Source: Saccoglossus kowalevskii (lineage: Eukaryota; Hemichordata; Enteropneusta; Harrimaniidae). Taken from it: a stretch of 25,003 nt of DNA. Location of the stretch: NCBI RefSeq assembly GCF_000003605.2, contig NW_003112658.1:1-25003 (forward strand), given 5' to 3'. A program made the position numbers and the translations under genes. This document shows, piece after piece, positions 1-10,577 of this stretch (position 1 is its first letter; each line of letters begins with the position of its first letter). The notes under the pieces are model-generated. The model ran no database searches and was not told where the DNA came from. It saw only the letters and a program-made list of their open reading frames with translations.

Positions 1-6
1 AAAAAA

Positions 7-266
7 AAAATGACGTGCATCAAGGTCTATTATGTTTAATGTATGTACCAAATTTGAACGAAATCCGTCCATGCATAACTGAGATCCGGGTCCGGAATGG
101 TGAAAATGTGCCATTTTGATGCATTTTCCGCCTTAAAATGGCCGCTATTCGGCTATCGTTAATCGGATCATGAAAAAAATGCATGTGCATATGTCCCATA
201 TAATGTGTGATGTATGAGTGAAGTTTGAACATAATCGGTCCATGCATGTTCGAGATACAGGTGATC
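7..266. repeat. Left flank with a diverged ~170-bp direct duplication
   Basis: Two related segments lie about 170 bp apart, near 7-95 and 177-266. Both run in the same order: an A-run, ATG, GTGCAT (15-20 and 185-190), an AT-rich part with GTATG, TTTGAAC (53-59 and 224-230), AATC[CG]GTCCATGCAT, then GAGAT. They differ at many positions, so the duplication is old compared with the satellite to the right. The spacer, about 96-176, is AT-rich with no gene that I can see. The open frames across this flank (20-505 and 168-353, minus strand) run straight into the microsatellite or the satellite and look like chance. It may be part of a dispersed repeat or another tandem family whose left side lies outside the window; I do not recognise a named family. 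Confidence 0.6.
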
Positions 267-310
267 ACGGACGCACGGACGCACGGACGCACGGACGCAC
301 GGACGGACGC
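267..310. repeat. Microsatellite of 8-bp ACGGACGC units
   Basis: Four perfect copies of ACGGACGC occupy 267-298. A slipped copy, ACGGACGGACGC, follows at 299-310 and is 4 bp longer. This is the most CpG-rich stretch of the window, in sharp contrast to the almost CpG-free satellite that follows. Such short GC-rich tandem tracts often sit inside dispersed repeats, here between the AT-rich duplicated segment and the hairpin at 328-362. Translated, it gives an artificial VRPCVRAS-like repeat on the minus strand, which should not be taken for protein. Confidence 0.85.
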
Positions 311-327
311 ACACAGGGCAAAACATA

Positions 328-362
328 AGTCCCCGTTTTCGGACTCCGTCCAAACGGGGACT
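328..362. repeat. Nested perfect inverted repeat at the satellite boundary
   Basis: AGTCCCCGTTT (328-338) and AAACGGGGACT (352-362) are perfect 11-bp reverse complements. The interior holds a second 4-bp stem, GGAC (341-344) with GTCC (348-351), around a TCC loop, leaving a two-base bulge (TC, 339-340). The structure can fold as one long hairpin on either strand. Its right arm ends at 362 and the first satellite bases begin at 363. It could be the end of a small inverted-repeat (MITE-like) element, or a structure that helped set the boundary; neither is shown. No flanking target-site duplication is obvious. Confidence 0.75.
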
Positions 363-783
363 AACAAAGCATCAGTGACAGGACATGGGTGATTAGTTCT
401 GACCCTTTTTTCATTGGTAAGCATGTTGGCACTGCAACAAAGCATCAGTGACAGGACATGGGTGATTAGTTCTGACCCTTTTTTCATTGTTAAGCATGTT
501 GGCACTGCAACAAAGCATCAATGACAGGACATGGTTGATGGGTTCTGGCCCTTTTTTCATTGTTAAGCATGTTGGCACTGCAACAAAGCATCAGTGACAG
601 GACATGGGTGATTAGTTCTGACCCTTTTTTCATTGTTAAGCATGCTGGCACTGCAACAAAGCATCAATGACAGGACATGGGTGATGGGTGATGGCCCTTT
701 TTTCAGTGTTAAGCATGTTGGCACTGCAACAAAGCATCAGTGACAGGACATGGGTGATTAGTTCTGACCCTTTTTTCATTGTT
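363..783. repeat. Left edge of the array with private variants
   Basis: The first copy is truncated and enters the monomer at position 18 (AACAAAGCATC). The order is then A (partial), A 419, B 492, A 565, D 638, A 711. Copies here carry changes seen rarely or nowhere else: CATTGGTAAG at the end of the first copy (near 413), CATGGTTGATGGG in the B copy (near 530) and CAGTGTTAAG at the end of the D copy (near 705). Edge copies that escape homogenisation usually look like this. The boundary falls directly after the inverted repeat ending at 362. Confidence 0.85.
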
Positions 784-856
784 AAGCATGTTGGCACTGC
801 AACAAAGCATCAGTGACAGGACATGGGTGATTAGTTCTGACCCTTTTTTCATTGTT
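784..856. repeat. Reference A-type monomer (73 bp)
   Basis: This copy matches the array consensus at every position and serves as the ruler for the letter code. Key bases are T8, T15, C28-A29-G30, T49-A50, G51, T55, A57 and T70. Type A makes up more than half of the array and is the immediate left neighbour of every B copy that I could parse. It has no CpG. It contains short dyads: TGTTG/CAACA (7-10 region and 17-21 region) and CACTG/CAGTG (12-16 and 28-32). Confidence 0.9.
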
Positions 857-930
857 AAGCATGTTGGCACTGCAACAAAGCATTCAGTGACAGGACATGG
901 GTGATGGGTTCTGTCCCTTTTTTCATTGTT
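857..930. repeat. Reference C-type monomer (74 bp, frame-shifting)
   Basis: It differs from A by one extra T (GCATTCAGTG), by G49-G50 and by T57 (TTCTGTCCC). There are 28 copies with the extra T, starting at 857, 1223, 1808, 2612, 3197, 4001, 4513, 4660, 5683, 7145, 7584, 10870, 11309, 12040, 13355, 13721, 14015, 14746, 15769, 16354, 16939, 18472, 19057, 19350, 19935, 21168, 23067 and 24454. All but those at 5683 and 24454 also carry T57, so the insertion and the distal changes descend together. The added base restores a minus-strand frame that would otherwise hit stops, and so makes the recurring 102-codon open frames. Confidence 0.92.
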
Positions 931-2246
931 AAGCATGTTGGCACTGCAACAAAGCATCAGTGACAGGACATGGGTGATTAGTTCTGACCCTTTTTTCATT
1001 GTTAAGCATGTTGGCACTGCAACAAAGCATCAGTGACAGGACATGGGTGATTAGTTCTGACCCTTTTTTCATTGTTAAGCATGTTGGCACTGCAACAAAG
1101 CATCAATGACAGGACATGGGTGATGGGTTCTGGCCCTTTTTACATTGTTAAGCATGTTGGCACTGCAACAAAGCATCAGTGACAGGACATGGGTGATTAG
1201 TTCTGACCCTTTTTTCATTGTTAAGCATGTTGGCACTGCAACAAAGCATTCAGTGACAGGACATGGGTGATGGGTTCTGTCCCTTTTTTCATTGTTAAGC
1301 ATGTTGGCACTGCAACAAAGCATCAGTGACAGGACATGGGTGATTAGTTCTGACCCTTTTTTCATTGTTAAGCATGTTGGCACTGCAACAAAGCATCAGT
1401 GACAGGACATGGGTGATTAGTTCTGACCCTTTTTTCATTGTTAAGCATGTTGGCACTGCAACAAAGCATCAATGACAGGACATGGGTGATGGGTTCTGGC
1501 CCTTTTTTCATTGTTAAGCATGTTGGCACTGCAACAAAGCATCAGTGACAGGACATGGGTGATTAGTTCTGACCCTTTTTTCATTGTTAAGCATGCTGGC
1601 ACTGCAACAAAGCATCAATGACAGGACATGGGTGATGGGTGATGGCCCTTTTTTCATTGTTAAGCATGTTGGCACTGCAACAAAGCATCAGTGACAGGAC
1701 ATGGGTGATTAGTTCTGACCCTTTTTTCATTGTTAAGCATGTTGGCACTGCAACAAAGCATCAGTGACAGGACATGGGTGATTAGTTCTGACCCTTTTTT
1801 CATTGTTAAGCATGTTGGCACTGCAACAAAGCATTCAGTGACAGGACATGGGTGATGGGTTCTGTCCCTTTTTTCATTGTTAAGCATGTTGGCACTGCAA
1901 CAAAGCATCAGTGACAGGACATGGGTGATTAGTTCTGACCCTTTTTTCATTGTTAAGCATGTTGGCACTGCAACAAAGCATCAGTGACAGGACATGGGTG
2001 ATTAGTTCTGACCCTTTTTTCATTGTTAAGCATGTTGGCACTGCAACAAAGCATCAATGACATGACATGGGTGATGGGTTCTGGCCCTTTTTTCATTGTT
2101 AGGCATGTTGGCACTGCAACAAAGCATCAGTGACAGGACATGGGTGATTAGTTCTGACCCTTTTTTCATTGTTAAGCATGTTGGCACTGCAACAAAGCAT
2201 CAGTGACAGGACATGGGTGATTAGTTCTGACCCTTTTTTCATTGTT

Positions 2247-3635
2247 AAGCATGTTGGCACTGCAACAAAGCATCAGTGACAGGACATGGGTGATTAGTTC
2301 TGACCCATTTTTCATTGTTAAGCATGTTGGCACTGCAACAAAGCATCAATGACAGGACATGGGTGATGGGTTCTGGCCCTTTTTTCATTGTTAAGCATGT
2401 TGGCACTGCAACAAAGCATCAGTGACAGGACATGGGTGATTAATTCTGGCCCTTTTTTCATTGTTAAGCATGTTGGCACTGCAACAAAGCATTTGTGACA
2501 GGACATGGGTGATTAGTTCTGTCCCTTTTTTCATTGTTAAGCATGTTGGCACTGCAACAAAGCATCAGTGACAGGACATGGGTGATTAGGTCTGACCCTT
2601 TTTTCATTGTTAAGCATGTTGGCACTGCAACAAAGCATTCAGTGACAGGACATGGGTGATGGGTTATGTCCCTTTTTTCATTGTTAAGCATGTTGGCACT
2701 GCAACAAAGCATCAGTGACAGGACATGGGTGATTAGTTCTGACCCTTTTTTCATTGTTAAGCATGTTGGCACTGCAACAAAGCATCAGTGACAGGACATG
2801 GGTGATTAGTTCTGACCCTTTTTTCATTGTTAAGCATGTTGGCACTGCAACAAAGCATCAATGACAGGACATGGGTGATGGGTTCTGGCCCTTTTTTCAT
2901 TGTTAAGCATGTTTGCACTGCAACAAAGCATCAGTGACAGGACATGGGTGATTAGTTCTGACCCTTTTTTCATTGTTAAGCATGCTGGCACTGCAACAAA
3001 GCATCAATGACAGGACATGGGTGATGGGTGATGGCCCTTTTTTCATTGTTAAGCATGTTGGCACTGCAACAAAGCATCAGTGACAGGACATGGGTGATTA
3101 GTTCTGACCCTTTTTTCATTGTTAAGCATGTTGGCACTGCAACAAAGCATCAGTGACAGGACATGGGTGATTAGTTCTGACCCTTTTTTCATTGTTAAGC
3201 ATGTTGGCACTGCAACAAAGCATTCAGTGACAGGACATGGGTGATGGGTTCTGTCCCTTTTTTCATTGTTAAGCATGTTGGCACTGCAACAAAGCATCAG
3301 TGACAGGACATGGGTGATTAGTTCTGACCCTTTTTTCATTGTTAAGCATGTTGGCACTGCAACAAAGCATCAGTGACAGGACATGGGTGATTAGTTCTGA
3401 CCCTTTTTTCATTGTTAAGCATGTTGGCACTGCAACAAAGCATCAATGACAGGACATGGGTGATGGGTTCCGGCCCTTTTTTCATTGTTAAGCATGTTGG
3501 CACTGCAACAAAGCATCAGTGACAGGACATGGGTGATTAGTTCTGACCCTTTTTTCATTGTTAAGCATGTTGGCACTGCAACAAAGCATCAATGACAGGA
3601 CATGGGTGATGGGTTCTGGCCCTTTTTTCATTGTT
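2247..3635. repeat. 19-monomer higher-order unit, copy 1 (1389 bp)
   Basis: The order is A2247 B2320 F2393 G2466 A2539 C2612 A2686 A2759 B2832 A2905 D2978 A3051 A3124 C3197 A3271 A3344 E3417 A3490 B3563. The first A has GACCCATTTTT in place of the T6 tail, and the G copy has GCATTTGTGAC. Both marks recur in the adjacent copy at 3636, and the GCATTTGTGAC form is found only in these two units. Length is 17 x 73 + 2 x 74. Confidence 0.9.
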
Positions 3636-5025
3636 AAGCATGTTGGCACTGCAACAAAGCATCAGTGACAGGACATGGGTGATTAGGTCTGACCCATTTT
3701 TCATTGTTAAGCATGTTGGCACTGCAACAAAGCATCAATGACAGGACATGGGTGATGGGTTCTGGCCCTTTTTTCATTGTTAAGCATGTTGGCACTGCAA
3801 CAAAGCATCAGTGACAGGACATGGGTGATTAATTCTGGCCCTTTTTTCATTGTTAAGCATGTTGGCACTGCAACAAAGCATTTGTGACAGGACATGGGTG
3901 ATTAGTTCTGTCCCTTTTTTCATTGTTAAGCATGTTGGCACTGCAACAAAGCATCAGTGACAGGACATGGGTGATTAGTTCTGACCCTTTTTTCATTGTT
4001 AAGCATGTTGGCACTGCAACAAAGCATTCAGTGACAGGACATGGGTGATGGGTTCTGTCCCTTTTTTCATTGTTAAGCATGTTGGCACAGCAACAAAGCA
4101 TCAGTGACAGGACATGGGTGATTAGTTCTGACCCTTTTTTCATTGTTAAGCATGTTGGCACTGCAACAAAGCATCAGTGACAGGACATGGGTGATTAGTT
4201 CTGACCCTTTTTTCATTGTTAAGCATGTTGGCACTGCAACAAAGCATCAATGACAGGACATGGGTGATGGGTTCTGGCCCCTTTTTCATTGTTAAGCATG
4301 TTGGCACTGCAACAAAGCATCAGTGACAGGACATGGGTGATTAGTTCTGACCCTTTTTTCATTGTTAAGCATGCTGGCACTGCAACAAAGCATCAATGAC
4401 AGGACATGGGTGATGGGTGATGGCCCTTTTTTCATTGTTAAGCATGTTGGCACTGCAACAAAGCATCAGTGACAGGACATGGGTGATTAGTTCTGACCCT
4501 TTTTTCATTGTTAAGCATGTTGGCACTGCAACAAAGCATTCAGTGACAGGACATGGGTGATGGGTTCTGTCCCTTTTTTCATTGTTAAGCATGTTGGCAC
4601 TGCAACAAAGCATCAGTGACAGGACATGGGTGATTAGTTCTGACCCTTTTTTCATTGTTAAGCATGTTGGCACTGCAACAAAGCATTCAGTGACAGGACA
4701 TGGGTGATGGGTTCTGTCCCTTTTTTCATTGTTAAGCATGTTGGCACTGCAACAAAGCATCAGTGACAGGACATGGGTGATTAGTTCTGACCCTTTTTTC
4801 ATTGTTAAGCATGTTGGCACTGCAACAAAGCATCAATGACAGGACATGGGTGATGGGTTCCGGCCCTTTTTTCATTGTTAAGCATGTTGGCACTGCAACA
4901 AAGCATCAGTGACAGGACATGGGTGATTAGTTCTGACCCTTTTTTCATTGTTAAGCATGTTGGCACTGCAACAAAGCATCAATGACAGGACATGGGTGAT
5001 GGGTTCTGGCCCTTTTTTCATTGTT
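3636..5025. repeat. 19-monomer higher-order unit, copy 2 (1390 bp)
   Basis: The order is A3636 B3709 F3782 G3855 A3928 C4001 A4075 A4148 B4221 A4294 D4367 A4440 C4513 A4587 C4660 A4734 E4807 A4880 B4953. It matches copy 1 monomer for monomer except in one internal stretch, where A-A-C-A-A (3051-3416) is replaced by A-C-A-C-A (4440-4806). The replacement adds a third 74-bp monomer and makes the longer, 151-codon minus-strand open frame at 4365-4820. This looks like a tandem duplication later patched by conversion from elsewhere in the array. Confidence 0.9.
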
Positions 5026-6413
5026 AAGCATGTTGGCACTGCAACAAAGCATCAGTGACAGGACATGGGTGATTAGTTCTGACCCTTTTTTCATTGTTAA
5101 GCATGTTGGCACTGCAACAAAGCATCAGTGACAGGACATGGGTGATTAGTTCTGACCCTTTTTTCATTGTTAAGCATGTTGGCACTGCAACAAAGCATCA
5201 GTGACAGGACATGGGTGATTAGTTCTGGCCCTTTTTTCATTGTTAAGCATGTTGGCACTGCAACAAAGCATCAGTGACAGGACATGGGTGATTAGTTCTG
5301 ACCCTTTTTTCATTGTTAAGCATGTTGGCACTGCAACAAAGCATCAATGACAGGACATGGGTGATTAGTTCTGACCCTTTTTTCATTGTTAAGCATGTTG
5401 GCACTGCAACAAAGCATCAGTGACAGGACATGGGTGATTAGTTCTGACCCTTTTTTCATTGTTAAGCATGTTGGCACTGCAACAAAGCATCAATGACAGG
5501 ACATGGGTGATGGGTTCCGGCCCTTTTTTCATTGTTAAGCATGTTGGCACTGCAACAAAGCATCAGTGACAGGACATGGGTGATTAGTTCTGACCCTTTT
5601 TTCATTGTTAAGCATGTTGGCACTGCAACAAAGCATCAATGACAGGACATGGGTGATGGGTACTGGCCCTTTTTTCATTGTTAAGCATGTTGGCACTGCA
5701 ACAAAGCATTCAGTGACAGGACATGGGTGATGGGTTCTGGCCCTTTTTTCATTGTTAAGCATGTTGGCACTGCAACAAAGCATCAGTGACAGGACATGGG
5801 TGATTAGTTCTGACCCTTTTTTCATTGTTAAGCATGTTGGCACTGCAACAAAGCATCAGTGACAGGACATGGGTGATTAGTTCTGACCCTTTTTTCATTG
5901 TTAAGCATGTTGGCACTGCAACAAAGCATCAATGACAGGACATGGGTGATGGGTGATGGCCCTTTTTTCATTGTTAAGCATGTTGGCACTGCAACAAAGC
6001 ATCAGTGACAGGACATGGGTGATGGGTTCTGTCCCTTTTTTCATTGTTAAGCATGTTGGCACTGCAACAAAGCATCAGTGACAGGACATGGGTGATTAGT
6101 TCTGACCCTTTTGTCATTGTTAAGCATGTTGGCACTGCAACAAAGCATCAGTGACAGGACATGGGTGATTAGTTCTGACCCTTTTTTCATTGTTAAGCAT
6201 GTTGGCACTGCAACAAAGCATCAATGACAGGACATGGGTGATGGGTTCTGGCCCTTTTGTCATTGTTAAGCATGTTGGCACTGCAACAAAGCATCAGTGA
6301 CAGGACATGGGTGATTAGTTCTGACCCTTTTTTCATTGTTAAGCATGTTGGCACTGCAACAAAGCATCAATGACAGGACATGGGTGATGGGTTCTGGCCC
6401 TTTTTTCATTGTT
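5026..6413. repeat. Mixed monomer block with an H-A-A*-A-E-A-B heptamer
   Basis: The order is A5026 A5099 H5172 A5245 A*5318 A5391 E5464 A5537 B5610 C5683 A5757 A5830 D5903 K5976 A6049 A6122 B6195 A6268 B6341. The heptamer at 5172-5682 recurs near 8972-9482 and, with A for A*, at 17523-18033. The C at 5683 is a hybrid: it has the extra T but a GGCCC end. The D at 5903 lacks C8. A6049 and B6195 have a G inside the T-run (TTTTGTCATT). Confidence 0.85.
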
Positions 6414-8825
6414 AAGCATGTTGGCACTGCAACAAAGCATCAGTGACAGGACATGGGTGATTAGTTCTGGCCCTTTTTTCATCGTTAAGCATGTTGGCAC
6501 TGCAACAAAGCATCAGTGACAGGACATGGGTGATTAGTTCTGGCCCTTTTTTCATTGTTAAGCATGTTGGCACTGCAACAAAGCATCAGTGACAGGACAT
6601 GGGTGATTAGTTCTGGCCCTTTTTTCATTGTTAAGCATGTTGGCACTGCAACAAAGCATCAGTGACAGGACATGGGTGATTAGTTCTGACCCTTTTTTTC
6701 ATTGTTAAGCATGTTGGCAGTGCAACAAAGCATCAGTGACAGGACATGGGTGATTAGTTCTGACCCTTTTTTCATTGTTAAGCATGTTGGCACTGCAACA
6801 AAGCATCAGTGACAGGACATGGGTGATTAGTTCTGACCCTTTTTTCATTGTTAAGCATGTTGGCACTGCAACAAAGCATCAATGACAGGACATGGGTGAT
6901 TAGTTCTGGCCCTTTTTTCATTGTTAAGCATGTTGGCACTGCAACAAAGCATCAGTGACAGGACATGGGTGATTAGTTCTGACCCTTTTTTCATTGTTAA
7001 GCATGCTGGCACTGCAACAAAGCATCAATGACAGGACATGGGTGATGGGTGATGGCCCTTTTTTCATTGTTAAGCATGTTGGCACTGCAACAAAGCATCA
7101 GTGACAGGACATGGGTGATTAGTTCTGACCCTTTTTTCATTGTTAAGCATGTTGGCACTGCAACAAAGCATTCAGTGACAGGACATGGGTGATGGGTTCT
7201 GTCCCTTTTTTCATTGTTAAGCATGTTGGCACTGCAACAAAGCATCAGTGACAGGACATGGGTGATTAGTTCTGACCCTTTTTTCATTGTTAAGCATGTT
7301 GGCACTGCAACAAAGCATCAGTGACAGGACATGGGTGATTAGTTCTGACCCTTTTTTCATTGTTAAGCATGTTGGCACTGCAACAAAGCATCAATGACAG
7401 GACATGGGTGATGGGTTCTGGCCCTTTTTTCATTGTTAGGCATGTTGGCACTGCAACAAAGCATCAGTGACAGGACATGGGTGATTAGTTCTGACCCTTT
7501 TTTCATTGTTAAGCATGTTGGCACTGCAACAAAGCATCAGTGACAGGACATGGGTGATTCGTTCTGACCCTTTTTTCATTGTTAAGCATGTTGGCACTGC
7601 AACAAAGCATTCAGTGACAGGACATGGGTGATGGGTTCTGTCCCTTTTTTCATTGTTAAGCATGTTGGCACTGCAACAAAGCATCAGTGACAGGACATGG
7701 GTGATTAGTTCTGACCCTTTTTTCATTGTTAAGCATGTTGGCACTGCAACAAAGCATCAGTGACAGGACATGGGTGATTAGTTCTGACCCTTTTTTCATT
7801 GTTAAGCATGTTGGCACTGCAACAAAGCATCAATGACAGGACATGGGTGATGGGTTCCGGCCCTTTTTTCATTGTTAAGCATGTTGGCACTGCAACAAAG
7901 CATCAGTGACAGGACATGGGTGATTAATTCTGGCCCTTTTTTCATTGTTAAGCATGTTGGCACGGCAACAAAGCATTAGTGACGGGACATGGGTGATTAG
8001 TTCTGTCCCTTTTTTCATTGTTAAGCATGTTGGCACTGCAACAAAGCATCAGTGACAGGACATGGGTGATTAGTTCTGACTTTTTTTTCATTGTTAAGCA
8101 TGTTGGCACTGCAACAAAGCATCAGTGACAGGACATGGGTGATTAGTTCTGACCCTTTTTTCATTGTTAAGCATGTTGGCACTGCAACAAAGCATCAGTG
8201 ACAGGACATGGGTGATTAGTTCTGACCCTTTTTTCATTGTTAAGCATGTTGGCACTGCAACAAAGCATCAATGACAGGACATGGGTGATGGGTTCTGGCC
8301 CTTTTTTCATTGTTAAGCATGTTGGCACTGCAACAAAGCATCAGTGACAGGACATGGGTGATTAGTTCTGACCCCTTTTTCATTGATAAGCATGTTGGCA
8401 CTGCAACAAAGCATCAATGACAGGACATGGGTGATGGGTTCTGGCCCTTTTTTCATTGTTAAGCATGTTGGCACTGCAACAAAGCATCAGTGACAGGACA
8501 TGGGTGATTAGTTCTGACCCTTTTGTCATTGTTAAGCATGTTGGCACTGCAACAAAGCATCAGTGACAGGACATGGGTGATTAGTTCTGACCCTTTTTTC
8601 ATTGTTAAGCATGTTGGCACTGCAACAAAGCATCAATGACAGGACATGGGTGATGGGTTCTGGCCCTTTTTTCATTGTTAAGCATGTTGGCACTGCAACA
8701 AAGCATCAGTGACAGGACATGGGTGATTAGTTCTGACCCTTTTTTCATTGTTAAGCATGTTGGCACTGCAACAAAGCATCAATGACAGGACATGGGTGAT
8801 GGGTTCTGGCCCTTTTTTCATTGTT
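6414..8825. repeat. H'-H-H block followed by mixed monomers and an F-G dimer
   Basis: The order is H'6414 H6487 H6560 A6633 A6707 A6780, a B/H hybrid at 6853, A6926 D6999 A7072 C7145 A7219 A7292 B7365 A7438 A7511 C7584 A7658 A7731 E7804 F7877 G7950 A8023 A8096 A8169 B8242 A8315 B8388 A8461 A8534 B8607 A8680 B8753. A6633 is 74 bp because its T-run has seven Ts. In A8023 two Cs are replaced by Ts, giving eight Ts. A8315 has ACCCC and CATTGATAAG, a rare pair seen again only at 20885. G7950 carries GACGGG, shared only with G12844. Confidence 0.85.
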
Positions 8826-10577
8826 AAGCATGTTGGCACTGCAACAAAGCACCAGTGACAGGACATGGGTGATTAGTTCTGGCCCTTTTTTCATCGTTAA
8901 GCATGTTGGCACTGCAACAAAGCATCAGTGACAGGACATGGGTGATTAGTTCTGGCCCTTTTTTCATTGTTAAGCATGTTGGCACTGCAACAAAGCATCA
9001 GTGACAGGACATGGGTGATTAGTTCTGGCCCTTTTTTCATTGTTAAGCATGTTGGCACTGCAACAAAGCATCAGTGACAGGACATGGGTGATTAGTTCTG
9101 ACCCTTTTTTCATTGTTAAGCATGTTGGCACTGCAACAAAGCATCAATGACAGGACATGGGTGATTAGTTCTGACCCTTTTTTCATTGTTAAGCATGTTG
9201 GCACTGCAACAAAGCATCAGTGACAGGACATGGGTGATTAGTTCTGACCCTTTTTTCATTGTTAAGCATGTTGGCACTGCAACAAAGCATCAATGACAGG
9301 ACATGGGTGATGGGTTCCGGCCCTTTTTTCATTGTTAAGCATGTTGGCACTGCAACAAAGCATCAGTGACAGGACATGGGTGATTAGTTCTGACCCTTTT
9401 TTCATTGTTAAGCATGTTGGCACTGCAACAAAGCATCAATGACAGGACATGGGTGATGGTTTCTGGCCCTTTTTTCATTGTTAAGCATGTTGGCACTGCA
9501 ACAAAGCATCAGTGACAGGACATGGGTGATTAGTTCTGGCCCTTTTTTCATCGTTAAGCATGTTGGCACTGCAACAAAGCATCAGTGACAGGACATGGGT
9601 GATTACTTCTGGCCCTTTTTTCATTGTTAAGCATGTTGGCACTGCAACAAAGCATCAGTGACAGGACATGGGTGATTAGTTCTGGCCCTTTTTTCATTGT
9701 TAAGCATGTTGGCACTGCAACAAAGCATCAGTGACAGGACATGGGTGATTAGTTCTGACCCTTTTTTCATTGTTAAGCATGTTGGCACTGCAACAAAGCA
9801 TCAGTGACAGGACATGGGTAATTAGTTCTGACCCTTTTTTCATTGTTAAGCATGTTGGCACTGCAACAAAGCATCAGTGACAGGACATGGGTGATTAGTT
9901 CTGACCCTTTTTTCATTGTTAAGCATGTTGGCACTGCATCAAAGCATCAATGACAGGACATGGGTGATGGGTTCTGGCCCTTTTTTCATTGTTAAGCATG
10001 TTGGCACTGCAACAAAGCATCAGTGACAGGACATGGGTGATTAGTTCTGACCCTTTTTTCATTGTTAAGCATGTTGGCACTGCAACAAAGCATCAGTGAC
10101 AGGACATGGGTGATGTGTTCTGACCCTTTTTTCATTGTTAAGCATGTTGGCACTGCAACAAAGCATCAGTGACAGGACATGGGTGATTAGTTCTGACCCT
10201 TTTTTCATTGTTAAGCATGTTGGCACTGCAACAAAGCATCAATGACAGGACATGGGTGATGGGTTCTGGCCCTTTTTTCATTGTTAAGCATGTTGGCACT
10301 GCAACAAAGCATCAGTGACAGGACATGGGTGATTAGTTCTGACCCTTTTTTCATTGTTAAGCATGTTGGCACTGCAACAAAGCATCAGTGACAGGACATG
10401 GGTGATTAGTTCTGACCCTTTTTTCATTGTTAAGCATGTTGGCACTGCAACAAAGCATCAGTGACAGGACATGGGTGATTAGTTCTGACCCTTTTTTCAT
10501 TGTTAAGCATGTTGGCACTGCAACAAAGCATCAATGACAGGACATGGGTGATGGGTTCTGGCCCTTTTTTCATTGTT
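8826..10577. repeat. Two H' blocks 657 bp apart, then A/B monomers
   Basis: The order is H'8826 H8899 H8972 A9045 A*9118 A9191 E9264 A9337 B9410, then H'9483 H9556 H9629 A9702 A9775 A9848 B9921 A9994, an A variant with GATGTGTTC at 10067, A10140 B10213 A10286 A10359 A10432 B10505. H9556 has GATTACTTC, the mark also found in the 657-bp tandem units at 21826 and 22483. B9410 has GATGGTTTC, shared only with B17961, which is likewise preceded by E-A. Confidence 0.85.

Larger units (their letters stand above)
784..2246. repeat. Pentamer block (366 bp) then an octamer-like block
   Basis: The monomer order is A784 C857 A931 A1004 B1077, then A1150 C1223 A1297 A1370 B1443, then A1516 D1589 A1662 A1735 C1808 A1882 A1955 B2028 A2101 A2174. 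The A-C-A-A-B pentamer is repeated once exactly (4 x 73 + 74 = 366 bp). From D1589 the order D-A-A-C-A-A-B-A is the same octamer that occurs in tandem at 15550-17304. The B at 1077 has a private CCTTTTTACATT tail, shared only with the B at 13575. The A at 2101 begins AGGCATG, a mark shared with several A copies that follow a B. Confidence 0.9.

Noticed and set aside
267-310. A CpG-rich promoter element
   Set aside because: It is a simple 8-bp tandem repeat, and no transcribed gene lies next to it.
20-505. 161-codon minus-strand open frame across the left flank
   Set aside because: It joins satellite, hairpin, microsatellite and AT-rich flank in one frame. No domain is seen, and the middle part is just the translated 8-bp tract.
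844-849. T6 tract in each monomer as a Pol III terminator
   Set aside because: No A-box or B-box could be recognised upstream, and a T-run in every monomer says nothing about transcription.
784-856. CENP-B box or telomere-like motif in the monomer
   Set aside because: No match to the CENP-B box core (TTCG....A..CGGG) and no TTAGGG-type or related short telomeric tandem repeat.
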